Part shown: positions 1 to 7,284 of the stretch, in pieces
Layout: every line of letters starts with the position of its first letter
Position numbering within the stretch: position 1 is the first letter of the stretch
DNA from: JANYIP01 sp031394045
GTDB taxonomy: Bacteria > Actinomycetota > Actinomycetes > Prado026
NCBI GenBank assembly: GCA_031394045.1
Contig: JANMWN010000288.1
Location: forward strand, 1-8,507
Length of the DNA stretch: 8,507 bases
Direction: 5' to 3'
Made by a program: the position numbers and the translations under genes
The notes under the pieces: model-generated
The model's input: only the letters and a program-made list of their open reading frames with translations
Databases searched by the model: none
What the model was told of the DNA's origin: nothing

Positions 1-333
1 CTGGCCGACTACCTGCTGGCCCGAGACCCCGAATGCACCTTCCCGGTCTGCCACACCCCCGCACACGCATGCGACATCGACCACAACCACCCCTTCAACC
101 ACCACCCCGACACCAACACAGAAGGCGGCGGGGGCGGGGGCGGGGGCAGCGGGGGCAGCGGCGGCAGCACCAGCTCGGACAACAACGACCCCAAGTGCGG
201 ACGCCACCACCAGCTCAAGACCCACGGCGGCTGGACCACCAGGCGCAACCCCGACGGATCCACCACCTGGACCAACTCCCATGGACGCGAGTACCGCTCA
301 CCGCCACGGGACCACAGACCAGACACCAGCTAG
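1..333 (+). CDS. HNH endonuclease-like protein of the 13E12/DUF222 family, C-terminal part only
   Basis: Frame 1 is open from the left edge to a TAG at 331-333 and gives the last 110 residues; the start lies outside the window. Seen in the sequence: a Cys pair (C12, C17), C24 followed by DIDH (residues 25-28), then TSSDN (57-61), CGRHH (66-70), QLKTHGGW (71-78) and a tail with PDGSTTWT and HGREY. This is the usual order of the C-terminal HNH domain in actinobacterial 13E12-repeat/DUF222 proteins: the first His of the DxDH motif, the central Asn (N61), and the final HH. These proteins are multicopy in many actinobacteria, and their nuclease activity is mostly assumed from the fold. Unusual here is a Gly/Ser run, G8-S-GG-S-GG-S (residues 42-56), between the DIDH strand and the TSxDN segment, which makes that loop roughly 15-20 residues longer than usual. 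The catalytic residues are kept, so the protein could still fold around the insert. No partner gene is visible. Confidence 0.85.
   Translation: MADYLLARDPECTFPVCHTPAHACDIDHNHPFNHHPDTNTEGGGGGGGGSGGSGGSTSSDNNDPKCGRHHQLKTHGGWTTRRNPDGSTTWTNSHGREYRSPPRDHRPDTS
124..168 (+). repeat. G-rich low-complexity tract (GGGGGC units) coding a Gly/Ser linker
   Basis: Three back-to-back GGGGGC hexamers (130-147) sit inside a longer GGC/GGG/AGC run. Because the unit is 6 bp, slippage would add or remove two Gly codons without breaking the frame. It lies inside the HNH domain of the partial gene at the left edge. The G-strand is the coding strand and has several G-runs, so quadruplex formation is conceivable but untested. 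Confidence 0.75.
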
Positions 334-370
334 CTTTACGGCCGAGGGACGTTGGTTGACATGTGGGCGA

Positions 371-388
371 CGAGATCGTCTGATCTTG
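371..388. terminator. weak hairpin between convergent genes, possible terminator
   Basis: The 73-bp gap between the HNH stop (333) and the ppc stop (407) contains AGATC (373-377) and GATCT (382-386) around a 4-nt loop. The stem can be extended to 7 pairs using C371-G388 and one G-T pair. The stem is not GC-rich and no T-run follows on either strand, so a terminator role rests mostly on its position between convergent stops. Nothing else is visible in the gap. Confidence 0.2.
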
Positions 389-406
389 GGACAGCTGAAG
401 GCCTCG

Positions 407-3142
407 TCAGCCGGTGTTGCGGAGGCCGGCGGCTATCCCGTTGACGCTCAGCAGGAGGGCGCGGCGCAGCTCGTCGTCCGGGGCCTGCTCGGCGCGGACC
501 CGCTGCAGCAGCGAGATCTGCAGGTCGTGCAGCGGCGCGAGGTAGGCGTCGCGCACCTCGAGGGTCCGGCGCAGCCGATCGGCGCCGCCGAGCAGGGCAC
601 TCTCGCCGGTGACTCGCAGAACCTGCTCGACCGTCTTCGCGTACTCGGCCTCGACCAGCGCGAACGGGCTGCGCAGCTCGGCCGGCACCAGCGACTCGAC
701 GTACCGGCGGGCCACCCGCAGATCGGTCTTGACCAGCGTCATCTCGACGTTGGAGACGAAGGTACGGAAGAAGTGCCACTCGGCGTACATCTGCGCAAGG
801 TCGTCCGCGAGGCCGGCGTCGTAGGCCGCCGCGAGCCCGGTCCCCACCCCGTACCAGCCGGGCACGATCTGCCGGGACTGCGTCCAGCCGAAGACCCAGG
901 GGATCGCCCGCAACCCGGTCAGGCCGCTGCCGCTGTCGGGCCGACGGGACGGCCGCGATCCCAGCTGGAGCGCCCCGAGCTGGTCGGTCGGGGTGGACGC
1001 CAGGAAGTACGCGGGCAGGTCGGGGTGGTCGACGAGTCCCCGGTACGCGACGAAGGCGGCGTCCGACACGATGTCCATCGCCGCGTCGAAGCCGTCGAGC
1101 AGCGGCCCGCTCTGCCGCGGCTTCGTGTGCAACAACGTCGCCTCGAGGGCGCCTGCGAGGGTGAGCTCGAGGTTCTCCCTGGCCAGCGCGGGCAGGGCGT
1201 ACTTGTCCGAGATCACCTCGCCTTGCTCGGTCAGCTTGACCGCTCCGTCGAGCGTGCCCCACGGGAGCGCGAGGATCGCGTCGCGGGTGGGGCCGCCGCC
1301 TCGCCCTACGGTGCCGCCGCGCCCATGGAAGAAGACCATCCGGACACCGTGTCGCATACCGACCGTCCGCAGCCTGCGCTGCGCACGGTGGATCTCCCAC
1401 TGGGCCGTCGCGATGCCCGCGTCCTTGTTGGAGTCGCTGTAGCCCAGCATCACCTCCTGCTCGTCCCCGCGCAGCGCCACCAACCGCCGGTACGACGGGT
1501 CGGCGAGCAGGTCCTCGAGAACCAGGTCGGCGGCCCGTAGCTCGTCCACGGTCTCGAGCAGCGGGACGAAGCCGAGACGTACCTCGCCCGCCGCCAGGTC
1601 GACCAGGCCCGCCTCCCGCGCGAGGAGCACCGCCGCCAGCACGTCGTCGGCGCCGCGCGTCATGGACACGATGTACGTCGGTACGCAGTCGTGCCCGAAC
1701 CGGTCCTGGGCCTCGCGGATCGTGGTGAAGACCCGGAACGTCTTGAGCTCGTCGCCCGCGAGGGGCACGGGGGTCCCGGCCAACGGGCGCCGGCCGGCCA
1801 GCTCGCGGGTCAGCAGCGCCAGCCGGTGCTCGCGCGGCAGGTCGAGGTAGCGCCAGCCCTGCTCGCCCAGCCGGTCCACCAGGGTCCCGAGCGCGGCGTG
1901 GTGGGCGTCGGCATGCTCGCGTACGTCCATCGCCGCCAGCCGGAGCCCGAAGGCCGACAGGCTGCGGATCACCCGTTCGATGCGGCCGTGGGCGATGTAC
2001 GACCCGCGGTGCGCGAGCAGCGAGTCGCGCACCAGGCACAGGTCTGCGAGCAGCCCGTCGGAGTCGGCGTAGTCCCGGCCGGGGGAGTGTGGCGTTCCGG
2101 ATGCCAGCCGGGCCCGGGTGTTCAGCAGCTTGCGCTGGATGCACGTGGCCTTGAGTCGGTACGGCTCCTCGGCGTTGAGCCGCAGGTAGCGCTGCTCGAC
2201 GTCCGGCAGCGCGAGCAGGTCAGCCGCGAGCGACGAGCTGAGCTCGGGGGACACCTCGACCAGCCTGGTCGAGGACGAGAGCTCCTGCCGCAGCTGGTCG
2301 ACGGAGTCGAGCGCCACCCTGATCGCGTGCTCGTGCTGGAGCTCCAGCACCTTGAGCAAGATCTCCGGGGTCACGTTGGGGTTGCCGTCCCGGTCGCCGC
2401 CTATCCAGGTCCCGAACGCGAGCGGCCGGGCCGTGGGCGGCAGCTCGATGCCCAAGGTCGCGAGGCTGTCGGCGAGCTCCTCGAGCACCTCGGGCACAGC
2501 CTCGCGGGCCAGCACCTCGAGGTAGTAGACGGCGTTGCGCGCCTCGTCGAGCACGTCGGGCCGCGCCACCCGCAGGTCGTCGCTCTGCCAGAGCAGCTCG
2601 ATGACCTCGGCCAGCCTTCGGTCGGTTCGCGGGCCCGGCTCCTCCTCGAGCAGATCGGCCACCCGCCCCACCTTGGCCAGGGTGGTCCGGCGCGCCGCCT
2701 CGGTCGGGTGAGCGGTGAAGACGGGGCGCACCGCAAGCCGGGCCACCCCAGCGCCTAGCTCATCCGGTTCGAGGCCGGCGGCCGCGACTGCTGCGACGGC
2801 CCGACGGAGCCAGCCCCCCTCCTCGTGCCGCAGCCGGGCGAGCTCGCGTCCGCGGTGGACCTGCTCGCTGACGTTGGCGAGGTGGAAGTACGTCGCGAAG
2901 GCACGGACCAGCCGTCCGGCCGTGCCGACATCGACCTGGGCGAGCAGCCGCCCCGCCGCCGCGGGGTTGTCACGGCTGAGGGCGCGCACCGACTCGACCA
3001 GGGCCAGCAGCTCGGGCCCCTCCTGGCGGGCCAGGGTCTCGCCGAGCAGGATGCCGAGGTGCCGGATGTCGGCCCGCAGCGCGGCGTCGGCTGAGTCGGC
3101 TGAGTCGGCTGAGCCCGCGGTGTCAGAGGTGGTGGTCGGCAC
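407..3142 (-). CDS. ppc: phosphoenolpyruvate carboxylase
   Basis: This enzyme fixes bicarbonate onto PEP to give oxaloacetate and phosphate, the anaplerotic feed of the TCA cycle, in the cytoplasm as a tetramer. The product is 911 aa, full length for bacterial PEPC (the E. coli enzyme is 883). Motifs seen in order: VFTAHPTEA with the catalytic His at 145; GTWIGGDRDGNPN (244-256); MLGYSDSNKDAG (565-576); FFHGRGGTVGRGGGPT (604-619) with the mobile GRGG loop; TEQGEVI (638-644); SRPSRR (729-734); and the C-terminal NGIAAGLRNTG. By alignment from memory to E. coli PEPC, the aspartate-inhibitor site residues R587, K773, R832 and N881 correspond to R614, K805, R864 and N909 here, so feedback inhibition by aspartate is likely (inference). 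The GTG start at 3142 has a GGAAG ribosome site 6 nt upstream. The first 20 residues are a variable SAD-rich extension. It is divergent from the dehydrogenase gene and stands alone on its strand in this window. Confidence 0.97.
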   Translation of the reverse strand: MPTTTSDTAGSADSADSADAALRADIRHLGILLGETLARQEGPELLALVESVRALSRDNPAAAGRLLAQVDVGTAGRLVRAFATYFHLANVSEQVHRGRELARLRHEEGGWLRRAVAAVAAAGLEPDELGAGVARLAVRPVFTAHPTEAARRTTLAKVGRVADLLEEEPGPRTDRRLAEVIELLWQSDDLRVARPDVLDEARNAVYYLEVLAREAVPEVLEELADSLATLGIELPPTARPLAFGTWIGGDRDGNPNVTPEILLKVLELQHEHAIRVALDSVDQLRQELSSSTRLVEVSPELSSSLAADLLALPDVEQRYLRLNAEEPYRLKATCIQRKLLNTRARLASGTPHSPGRDYADSDGLLADLCLVRDSLLAHRGSYIAHGRIERVIRSLSAFGLRLAAMDVREHADAHHAALGTLVDRLGEQGWRYLDLPREHRLALLTRELAGRRPLAGTPVPLAGDELKTFRVFTTIREAQDRFGHDCVPTYIVSMTRGADDVLAAVLLAREAGLVDLAAGEVRLGFVPLLETVDELRAADLVLEDLLADPSYRRLVALRGDEQEVMLGYSDSNKDAGIATAQWEIHRAQRRLRTVGMRHGVRMVFFHGRGGTVGRGGGPTRDAILALPWGTLDGAVKLTEQGEVISDKYALPALARENLELTLAGALEATLLHTKPRQSGPLLDGFDAAMDIVSDAAFVAYRGLVDHPDLPAYFLASTPTDQLGALQLGSRPSRRPDSGSGLTGLRAIPWVFGWTQSRQIVPGWYGVGTGLAAAYDAGLADDLAQMYAEWHFFRTFVSNVEMTLVKTDLRVARRYVESLVPAELRSPFALVEAEYAKTVEQVLRVTGESALLGGADRLRRTLEVRDAYLAPLHDLQISLLQRVRAEQAPDDELRRALLLSVNGIAAGLRNTG
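3087..3113 (-). repeat. three perfect 9-bp tandem repeats in the 5' end of ppc
   Basis: The unit TCGGCTGAG (plus strand) occurs three times without a break. Read on the ppc strand it codes the tripeptide Ser-Ala-Asp repeated as SADSADSAD, residues 11-19 of PEPC, ahead of the conserved part of the enzyme. The 9-bp unit keeps frame, so copy number could vary between strains without harming the catalytic domain. Confidence 0.85.
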
Positions 3143-3148
3143 GGGTCG

Positions 3149-3153
3149 CTTCC
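3149..3153 (-). promoter_or_regulatory. ribosome binding site of ppc
   Basis: On the minus strand the sequence reads GGAAG, then 6 nt, then the GTG start at 3142. This supports GTG 3142 over the ATG at 3180, which is in a different frame. No better in-frame start is visible further upstream. Confidence 0.5.
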
Positions 3154-3196
3154 GATCGAGGAGCAGGAGGCGGACACCATTGTCCAGACGCGGACC

Positions 3197-3224
3197 AGGA
3201 TAGTCGCCGGGCGGCTAGTGTCAC
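3197..3224 (-). promoter_or_regulatory. candidate sigma-70-type promoter of ppc
   Basis: On the minus strand GTGACA (3219-3224) is followed after 16 nt by TATCCT (3197-3202). These match the TTGACA and TANNNT consensus elements with few changes and near-standard spacing. Transcription would begin near 3190 and give a leader of about 48 nt before the ppc GTG. The -35 element overlaps the first codons of the divergent dehydrogenase gene. This is inferred from sequence alone. Confidence 0.4.
3201..3217. promoter_or_regulatory. imperfect palindrome, possible operator
   Basis: TAGTCGCCGGGCGGCTA is a 17-bp palindrome centred on G3209, with 7 of 8 arm pairs matching (the exception is T3204 against G3214). 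It fills the spacer of the candidate ppc promoter and ends directly before GTG 3218 of the divergent dehydrogenase. A dimeric repressor bound here could affect both genes. In GC-rich DNA a chance palindrome of this quality is possible. Confidence 0.3.
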
Positions 3225-4150
3225 CGACCGTGACCCTCGTCTGGCTGCCCTACCCCGACGCGGTCGAGCGCCTCGGCGGCCTGCCCGCCGGCCTGCGGGC
3301 CGAGGTCTGGGACGGGTACGGCAGCTGGCCGGCGTCCGTCGCCGACGTCGAGCTCTTCGTCGTGCCGTACATGGTGGGGGAGCGGGCCCTGGCCCCCGTC
3401 CGCGAGATGAGCCGGCTCCGGGTGCTCCAGACCCTGACCGCCGGGTACGAGGACGTACTGCCGTTCCTGCCGGACGGGGTGACGCTCTGCAACGCGCGCG
3501 GCGTGCACGATGCCTCGACGGCCGAGCTTGCGGTGGGGCTGATGCTGGCCTCCTTGCGAGGCATCCCCGACTACGTCCGCGCCGCCGACGAGCAGCGTTG
3601 GGCGGCCGGCCCGCGGCCGGCCCTTGCCGACCGGACCGTACTGATCGTCGGGTACGGATCGGTCGGAGCGGCCGTGCAGCAACGGCTGGCCGGGTTCGAG
3701 GTCGATGTCCTCCGGGTGGCGCGTGCGCCGCGCACCGCTGCGGCCGGTCCGGTGGAGGGCTTCGACCGGCTTGAGTCACTGCTCCCGCTCGCGGACGTCG
3801 TGGTGCTGTGCGTGCCGCTGACGCCCGCGACGACCGGGCTCGTGGACGCGGCGTTCCTGGCCCGGATGCGCGACGGTGCCCTGCTGGTCAACGTGGCGCG
3901 GGGCCCGGTCGTCGACACGGCGGCGCTGGTCGCCGAGCTTGCGTCGGGACGACTGACGGCCGCTCTGGACGTCACCGACCCGGAGCCGCTGCCGCCAGGG
4001 CACCCGCTCTGGTCCACCCCGGGCCTGCTGCTGTCCCCCCACGTGGGTGGCAACAGCTCCGCGTTCCTGCCGCGGGCGTACCGGCTCCTGGCCGAGCAGC
4101 TCGCACGTCTGGCCGAGGGTGAGCCGCTGATCAGCGTCGTACGCCCGTAG
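3218..4150 (+). CDS. D-isomer-specific 2-hydroxyacid dehydrogenase family protein
   Basis: This is a cytoplasmic oxidoreductase that interconverts a 2-keto acid and a D-2-hydroxy acid; the substrate cannot be read from the sequence. At 310 aa it is normal for the family. Seen: a Rossmann motif GYGSVG (145-150), and the family's Arg/Glu/His catalytic set as R228 in NVARG, E256 in DVTDPEPLP and H275 in SPHVGG. After the second strand of the nucleotide fold the usual Asp is absent and the stretch VLRVARAPR carries several Arg. This suggests NADP(H) rather than NAD(H), as in some glyoxylate/hydroxypyruvate reductases (inference). The start is uncertain: GTG 3218 and GTG 3230 are both possible and neither has a clear Shine-Dalgarno at normal spacing, so a leaderless or nearly leaderless message is possible. 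It ends 10 bp before ilvD and is probably in one operon with it. It may be misannotated elsewhere as phosphoglycerate dehydrogenase, but it lacks the extra C-terminal domains of long SerA. Confidence 0.9.
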   Translation: MSPTVTLVWLPYPDAVERLGGLPAGLRAEVWDGYGSWPASVADVELFVVPYMVGERALAPVREMSRLRVLQTLTAGYEDVLPFLPDGVTLCNARGVHDASTAELAVGLMLASLRGIPDYVRAADEQRWAAGPRPALADRTVLIVGYGSVGAAVQQRLAGFEVDVLRVARAPRTAAAGPVEGFDRLESLLPLADVVVLCVPLTPATTGLVDAAFLARMRDGALLVNVARGPVVDTAALVAELASGRLTAALDVTDPEPLPPGHPLWSTPGLLLSPHVGGNSSAFLPRAYRLLAEQLARLAEGEPLISVVRP

Positions 4151-4160
4151 GCTTCGGTAC

Positions 4161-5840
4161 ATGAGCGACCACCCGATGAAGCCTCGCAGCACCGACGTCA
4201 CCGAGGGCTACGAGCGTGCCCCCGCCCGCGCGATGCTGCGCGCCGTCGGCATGACCGACGACGACTGGGACAAGCCGCAGATCGGCGTCGCGTCGTCCTG
4301 GAACGAGATCACGCCGTGCAACCTCTCGCTCGCGCGCCTGGCCAAGGCGGCCAAGGAGGGCGTACGGACCGCGGGCGGCTTCCCGCTCGAGTTCGGCACG
4401 ATCTCGGTCTCCGACGGCATCTCGATGGGCCATGAGGGGATGCGGGCGTCGCTGGTCAGCCGGGAGATCATCGCCGACTCGGTCGAGTGCGTGATGCACG
4501 CCGAGCGGCTCGACGGCTCGGTGCTGCTGGCCGGCTGCGACAAGTCGTTGCCGGGCATGCTGATGGCAGCGGCCCGACTCGACCTGGCCTCGGTCTTCGT
4601 CTACGCGGGCTCGATCCTGCCCGGCCGCCTGGGCGGCAAGGACATCACCATCCAGGACATGTTCGAGGGCGTCGGCGCCTGCGCGAGCGGCAAGATCACC
4701 CGGGCCGAGCTCGACGAGCTCGAGCGGCACGCCTGCCCCGGCGAGGGAGCCTGCGGCGGCATGTTCACCGCCAACACGATGGCCTCGGTCGCCGAGGCCA
4801 TCGGCATGTCGTTGCCCGGCTCTGCCTCCGCCCCGGCTCCCGACCAGCGTCGCGACGCAGACGCCGTCCGCGCGGGTGAGGCCGTCGTCGACCTGATCCG
4901 GCAGGGGATCACCGCCCGGCACATCATGACCAAGCAGGCCTTCGAGAACGCCATCGCCGTGGTCATGGCGCTGGGTGGCTCCACCAACGCCGTGCTGCAC
5001 CTGATGGCGATCGCGCACGAGGCCCGGGTCGACCTGACGCTGGCGGACTTCAACCGGGTCGGCGACCGTACGCCGCACCTGGCCGACGTCAAGCCGTTCG
5101 GGCGCTACGTGATGAACGACATCGACAAGATCGGCGGAGTCCCCGTCGTCATGAAGGCGTTGCTCGACGCCGGGCTCCTGTACGGCGACGTGATGACGGT
5201 GACTGGCCGCACGATGGCCGAGAACCTGGCCGAAATCGCGCCGCCCGACCCTGACGGGAAGATCATCCACGCGACCGCCACGCCGATCCACCGGACCGGC
5301 GGGCTGCTGGTGCTGCACGGGTCGCTGGCGCCGCAGGGTGCGGTGATCAAGTCGGCGAGCGTCGACGAGCCGACCTTCGAGGGCGTCGCCAAGGTGTTCG
5401 ACGATGAGGTCGACGCGATGGCCGCCGTCACCCAGGGTCGAATCGTCGCCGGCGACGTCGTGGTCATCCGGTACGAGGGACCGCAGGGCGGCCCCGGTAT
5501 GCGCGAGATGCTCGCCGTGACGGCGGCCATCAAGGGCGCTGGGCTGGGCAAGGACGTGCTGCTGCTGACCGACGGCCGGTTCTCCGGGGCCACGGCCGGC
5601 TTCTGCATCGGGCATGTCGCGCCGGAGGCCCCGCACGGCGGGCCGATCGCGTTCGTCGCGGACGGCGACCGGATCCGGCTCGACATGGTCGCGCGCACCC
5701 TCGACCTCCTCGTCGACCAGGCCGAGCTCGACCTGCGCCGGGACGGCTGGCAGCCCAAGGAGCCGCGCTACACCCGCGGGTTCCTCGGCAAGTACGCGCG
5801 GCTGGTGGGCTCGGCGGCCAACGGAGCAGTCTGCGACTAG
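4161..5840 (+). CDS. ilvD: dihydroxy-acid dehydratase
   Basis: This enzyme dehydrates 2,3-dihydroxyisovalerate and 2,3-dihydroxy-3-methylvalerate to the 2-keto acids that precede valine (and leucine, pantothenate) and isoleucine. It is cytoplasmic, iron-sulfur and Mg dependent. The product is 559 aa, full length. Seen: TPCN with C53; SVSDGISMGHEGM (82-94); GCDKSLPGM with C126, D127 and K128; GEGACGGMFTANTM with C198; PGMREM (445-450); and GRFSGATAGFCIGH (472-485) with the presumed catalytic Ser475. The three cysteines fit the cluster-ligand pattern of the [2Fe-2S] IlvD group, and K128 is the position reported as carbamylated in that family (established knowledge). The ATG at 4161 follows the dehydrogenase stop by 10 nt and has only a weak AGG upstream, which fits coupled translation. 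ilvB, ilvN, ilvC and leu genes are absent from the window, so the pathway is split. The paralogous sugar-acid dehydratases (Edd, xylonate type) are less likely given the close match to the IlvD signatures. Confidence 0.95.
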   Translation: MSDHPMKPRSTDVTEGYERAPARAMLRAVGMTDDDWDKPQIGVASSWNEITPCNLSLARLAKAAKEGVRTAGGFPLEFGTISVSDGISMGHEGMRASLVSREIIADSVECVMHAERLDGSVLLAGCDKSLPGMLMAAARLDLASVFVYAGSILPGRLGGKDITIQDMFEGVGACASGKITRAELDELERHACPGEGACGGMFTANTMASVAEAIGMSLPGSASAPAPDQRRDADAVRAGEAVVDLIRQGITARHIMTKQAFENAIAVVMALGGSTNAVLHLMAIAHEARVDLTLADFNRVGDRTPHLADVKPFGRYVMNDIDKIGGVPVVMKALLDAGLLYGDVMTVTGRTMAENLAEIAPPDPDGKIIHATATPIHRTGGLLVLHGSLAPQGAVIKSASVDEPTFEGVAKVFDDEVDAMAAVTQGRIVAGDVVVIRYEGPQGGPGMREMLAVTAAIKGAGLGKDVLLLTDGRFSGATAGFCIGHVAPEAPHGGPIAFVADGDRIRLDMVARTLDLLVDQAELDLRRDGWQPKEPRYTRGFLGKYARLVGSAANGAVCD

Positions 5841-5912
5841 CTTCGAGACCTGCGGCTCGCACACCCGTTCGGAGCAGCCACAACGGTTCCGGTAGGTGCT
5901 CGATCACCCTGC

Positions 5913-7284
5913 GTGGGAACCGCCTCAACCGTTCGTTCAGACCCGAACGGCGCCCGTGGCGTCGGCGTCTTCGACATGCTCGCCACGTCGGCCGGCCTGT
6001 GGATCGGTGACGACACCACGAGGATCGCCAACGTGCAGCGGGCCCGGCTGGCCTTCTTCCCGGTGGCGGGGGGCAGCACACCGCCGACCAACAAGGTCGG
6101 GGTGCTCCCCAACGACGTCTACCTGCTCGGCAGCCCCACCGCCAGCTCGGACCCGAGCGTGCTCTACCGGGTCAACGCCGGTGGCCCGGCCCTGCAGTCG
6201 GTGGACGACGGCCCGGACTGGGCGGCCGACCAGTCCAACCCGAGCCCGTACCGCAACTCTGGCAGCAACCCGGCCGGCTGGAGCCCGTCGGCTACCAGCG
6301 ACGGAACCATCCCGGCCACCGTGCTGGACCGAGCCCCGCTCGGCCTGGTTCGACTCCGAGCGGTGGAGCCCCAGCGCGGACAACGAGATGCAGTGGAGCT
6401 TCCCCGTCGCTGCCGGAACCCATGTGACCGTCCGGATCTACCTCGCCAACCGGTACCCGGGAACGGCATCGGCCGGCCAGCGCATCTTCTCGATCCAGCT
6501 GGACGGTACGACCGTCGCCCCGAACGTCGACCTGTCGGCCAGCCCGGGCACGGACATCGGCATGATGAAGTCGTTCGACACGACCAGTGACGGGTCGGTC
6601 GACCTGACCTGGCTGCACCACGTCGAGAACCCCCTCGTCAACGGCATCGAGATCATCAATGACGACGTGCCCGCGGGTACGGGTGGGCTCGGCGCGGCGG
6701 ATGCGGTACGGCGCCAGTTCTGGGACGGGGCAAGCGCTCCGACCAACGCGGCCACGCTTCCGCTCGGACTCCCGTGGAGCGCGTCCCGGGGGTCCTTCCT
6801 GGTCGACGGCACGCTGTACTCGGGCTGGAACGACGGGACGTTCCGCGCCAGGTCGTTCAACGGCACGACGTTCGGCGTCAGCACCCACGTGCCGCTCTAC
6901 AACAGCACGTTCGTCGGTGACATCCCCAACATCACCGGGATGGCGTACACGAACGACCGGATCTACTACTCGCTGTTCGGTGACGACAACCTGTACTGGC
7001 GCTGGTTCACCCCGCAGAGCCGGGTGGTCGGAGCCGTCCGCAACACGGTCGGTGGAGACGTCTCGGCGATGGCGCCGAGCCGGGCCGCGGGGATGTTCGC
7101 CGCCGGCGGGTCGCTCTACTTCGCCGACCGTGGCGACGGGCACCTGTACTCGGTCCAGCTGACAGGTACGGGCGGCAGCACGCTGAGCGCCGGAAGCATC
7201 ACCGGGCCGGTCCAGCTGGCTGACACCAGCGTCGACTGGCGGGCCCGCGGCGACTTCGTCTGGAACGGCGTCCCCGCGCCCTGA
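5913..7284 (+). pseudogene. malectin-domain exported protein, 5'-truncated and frameshifted remnant
   Basis: The coding trace is in two frames. From about 5940 to about 6336 frame 3 reads a segment with VGVFDMLAT, LWIGDD and LPNDVYLLGS, then the start of a malectin fold (LYRVNAGGP from 6162, DWAAD, SPYRNSGS). From about 6340 to the TGA at 7282-7284 frame 1 continues it: WFDSERWSP, MQWSFPVAAGT, VRIYLANRYPG, FDTTSDGSVDL, ENPLVNGIEI. After the malectin domain comes a C-terminal region rich in Gly, Tyr and Trp with propeller-like strands (SGWNDGTF, IYYSLFGDDNLYWRW, LYFADRGDGHLYSV). One extra base, perhaps in the CCCC at 6334-6337, would explain the shift. Malectin folds bind carbohydrate, and related actinobacterial proteins are normally much longer, with a signal peptide and an N-terminal propeller-type region; both are missing here. 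The first in-frame start, GTG 5913, has no ribosome site. The break could be real decay or, for the frameshift alone, a sequencing error. Confidence 0.75.
5929..5950 (+). terminator. hairpin downstream of ilvD, possible terminator
   Basis: CCGTTCG (5929-5935) and CGAACGG (5944-5950) are perfect inverted repeats around an 8-nt loop, about 90 nt after the ilvD stop. No T-run follows, which is common for actinobacterial terminators. A second inverted pair, CGGTTCC (5884-5890) and GGAACCG (5916-5922), lies just before it. Between ilvD (stop 5840) and the recognisable malectin sequence (about 5940) nothing else is visible. Confidence 0.3.

Noticed and set aside
336..2144. 602-codon minus-strand open frame overlapping ppc in another frame
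   Set aside because: It is very rich in Arg, Ala, Gly and Pro, has no domain, and lies out of frame inside the PEPC coding sequence.
281..2758. Long plus-strand open frames (281-1540, 1691-2758) opposite ppc
   Set aside because: They are antisense to a clear, full-length ppc and code Arg/Gly/Gln-rich sequence without motifs. This is the usual effect of high GC on the opposite strand.
5838..5840. Readthrough of the ilvD TAG to make an IlvD-malectin fusion
   Set aside because: IlvD is complete at normal length, no readthrough signal is visible, and the malectin frame is itself broken at about 6334-6345.
4131..5864. 577-codon minus-strand open frame opposite ilvD
   Set aside because: Its composition (many Arg, Val, Asp, His, Gln) is the mirror of ilvD codons, and ilvD shows all family motifs.
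5896..6340. Frame-1 sequence from 5896 as the true N-terminus of the malectin protein
   Set aside because: This part is Pro/Arg/Ser/Thr-rich without motifs, while frame 3 over the same bases reads the recognisable malectin and upstream segments. Frame 1 is only meaningful after about 6340.
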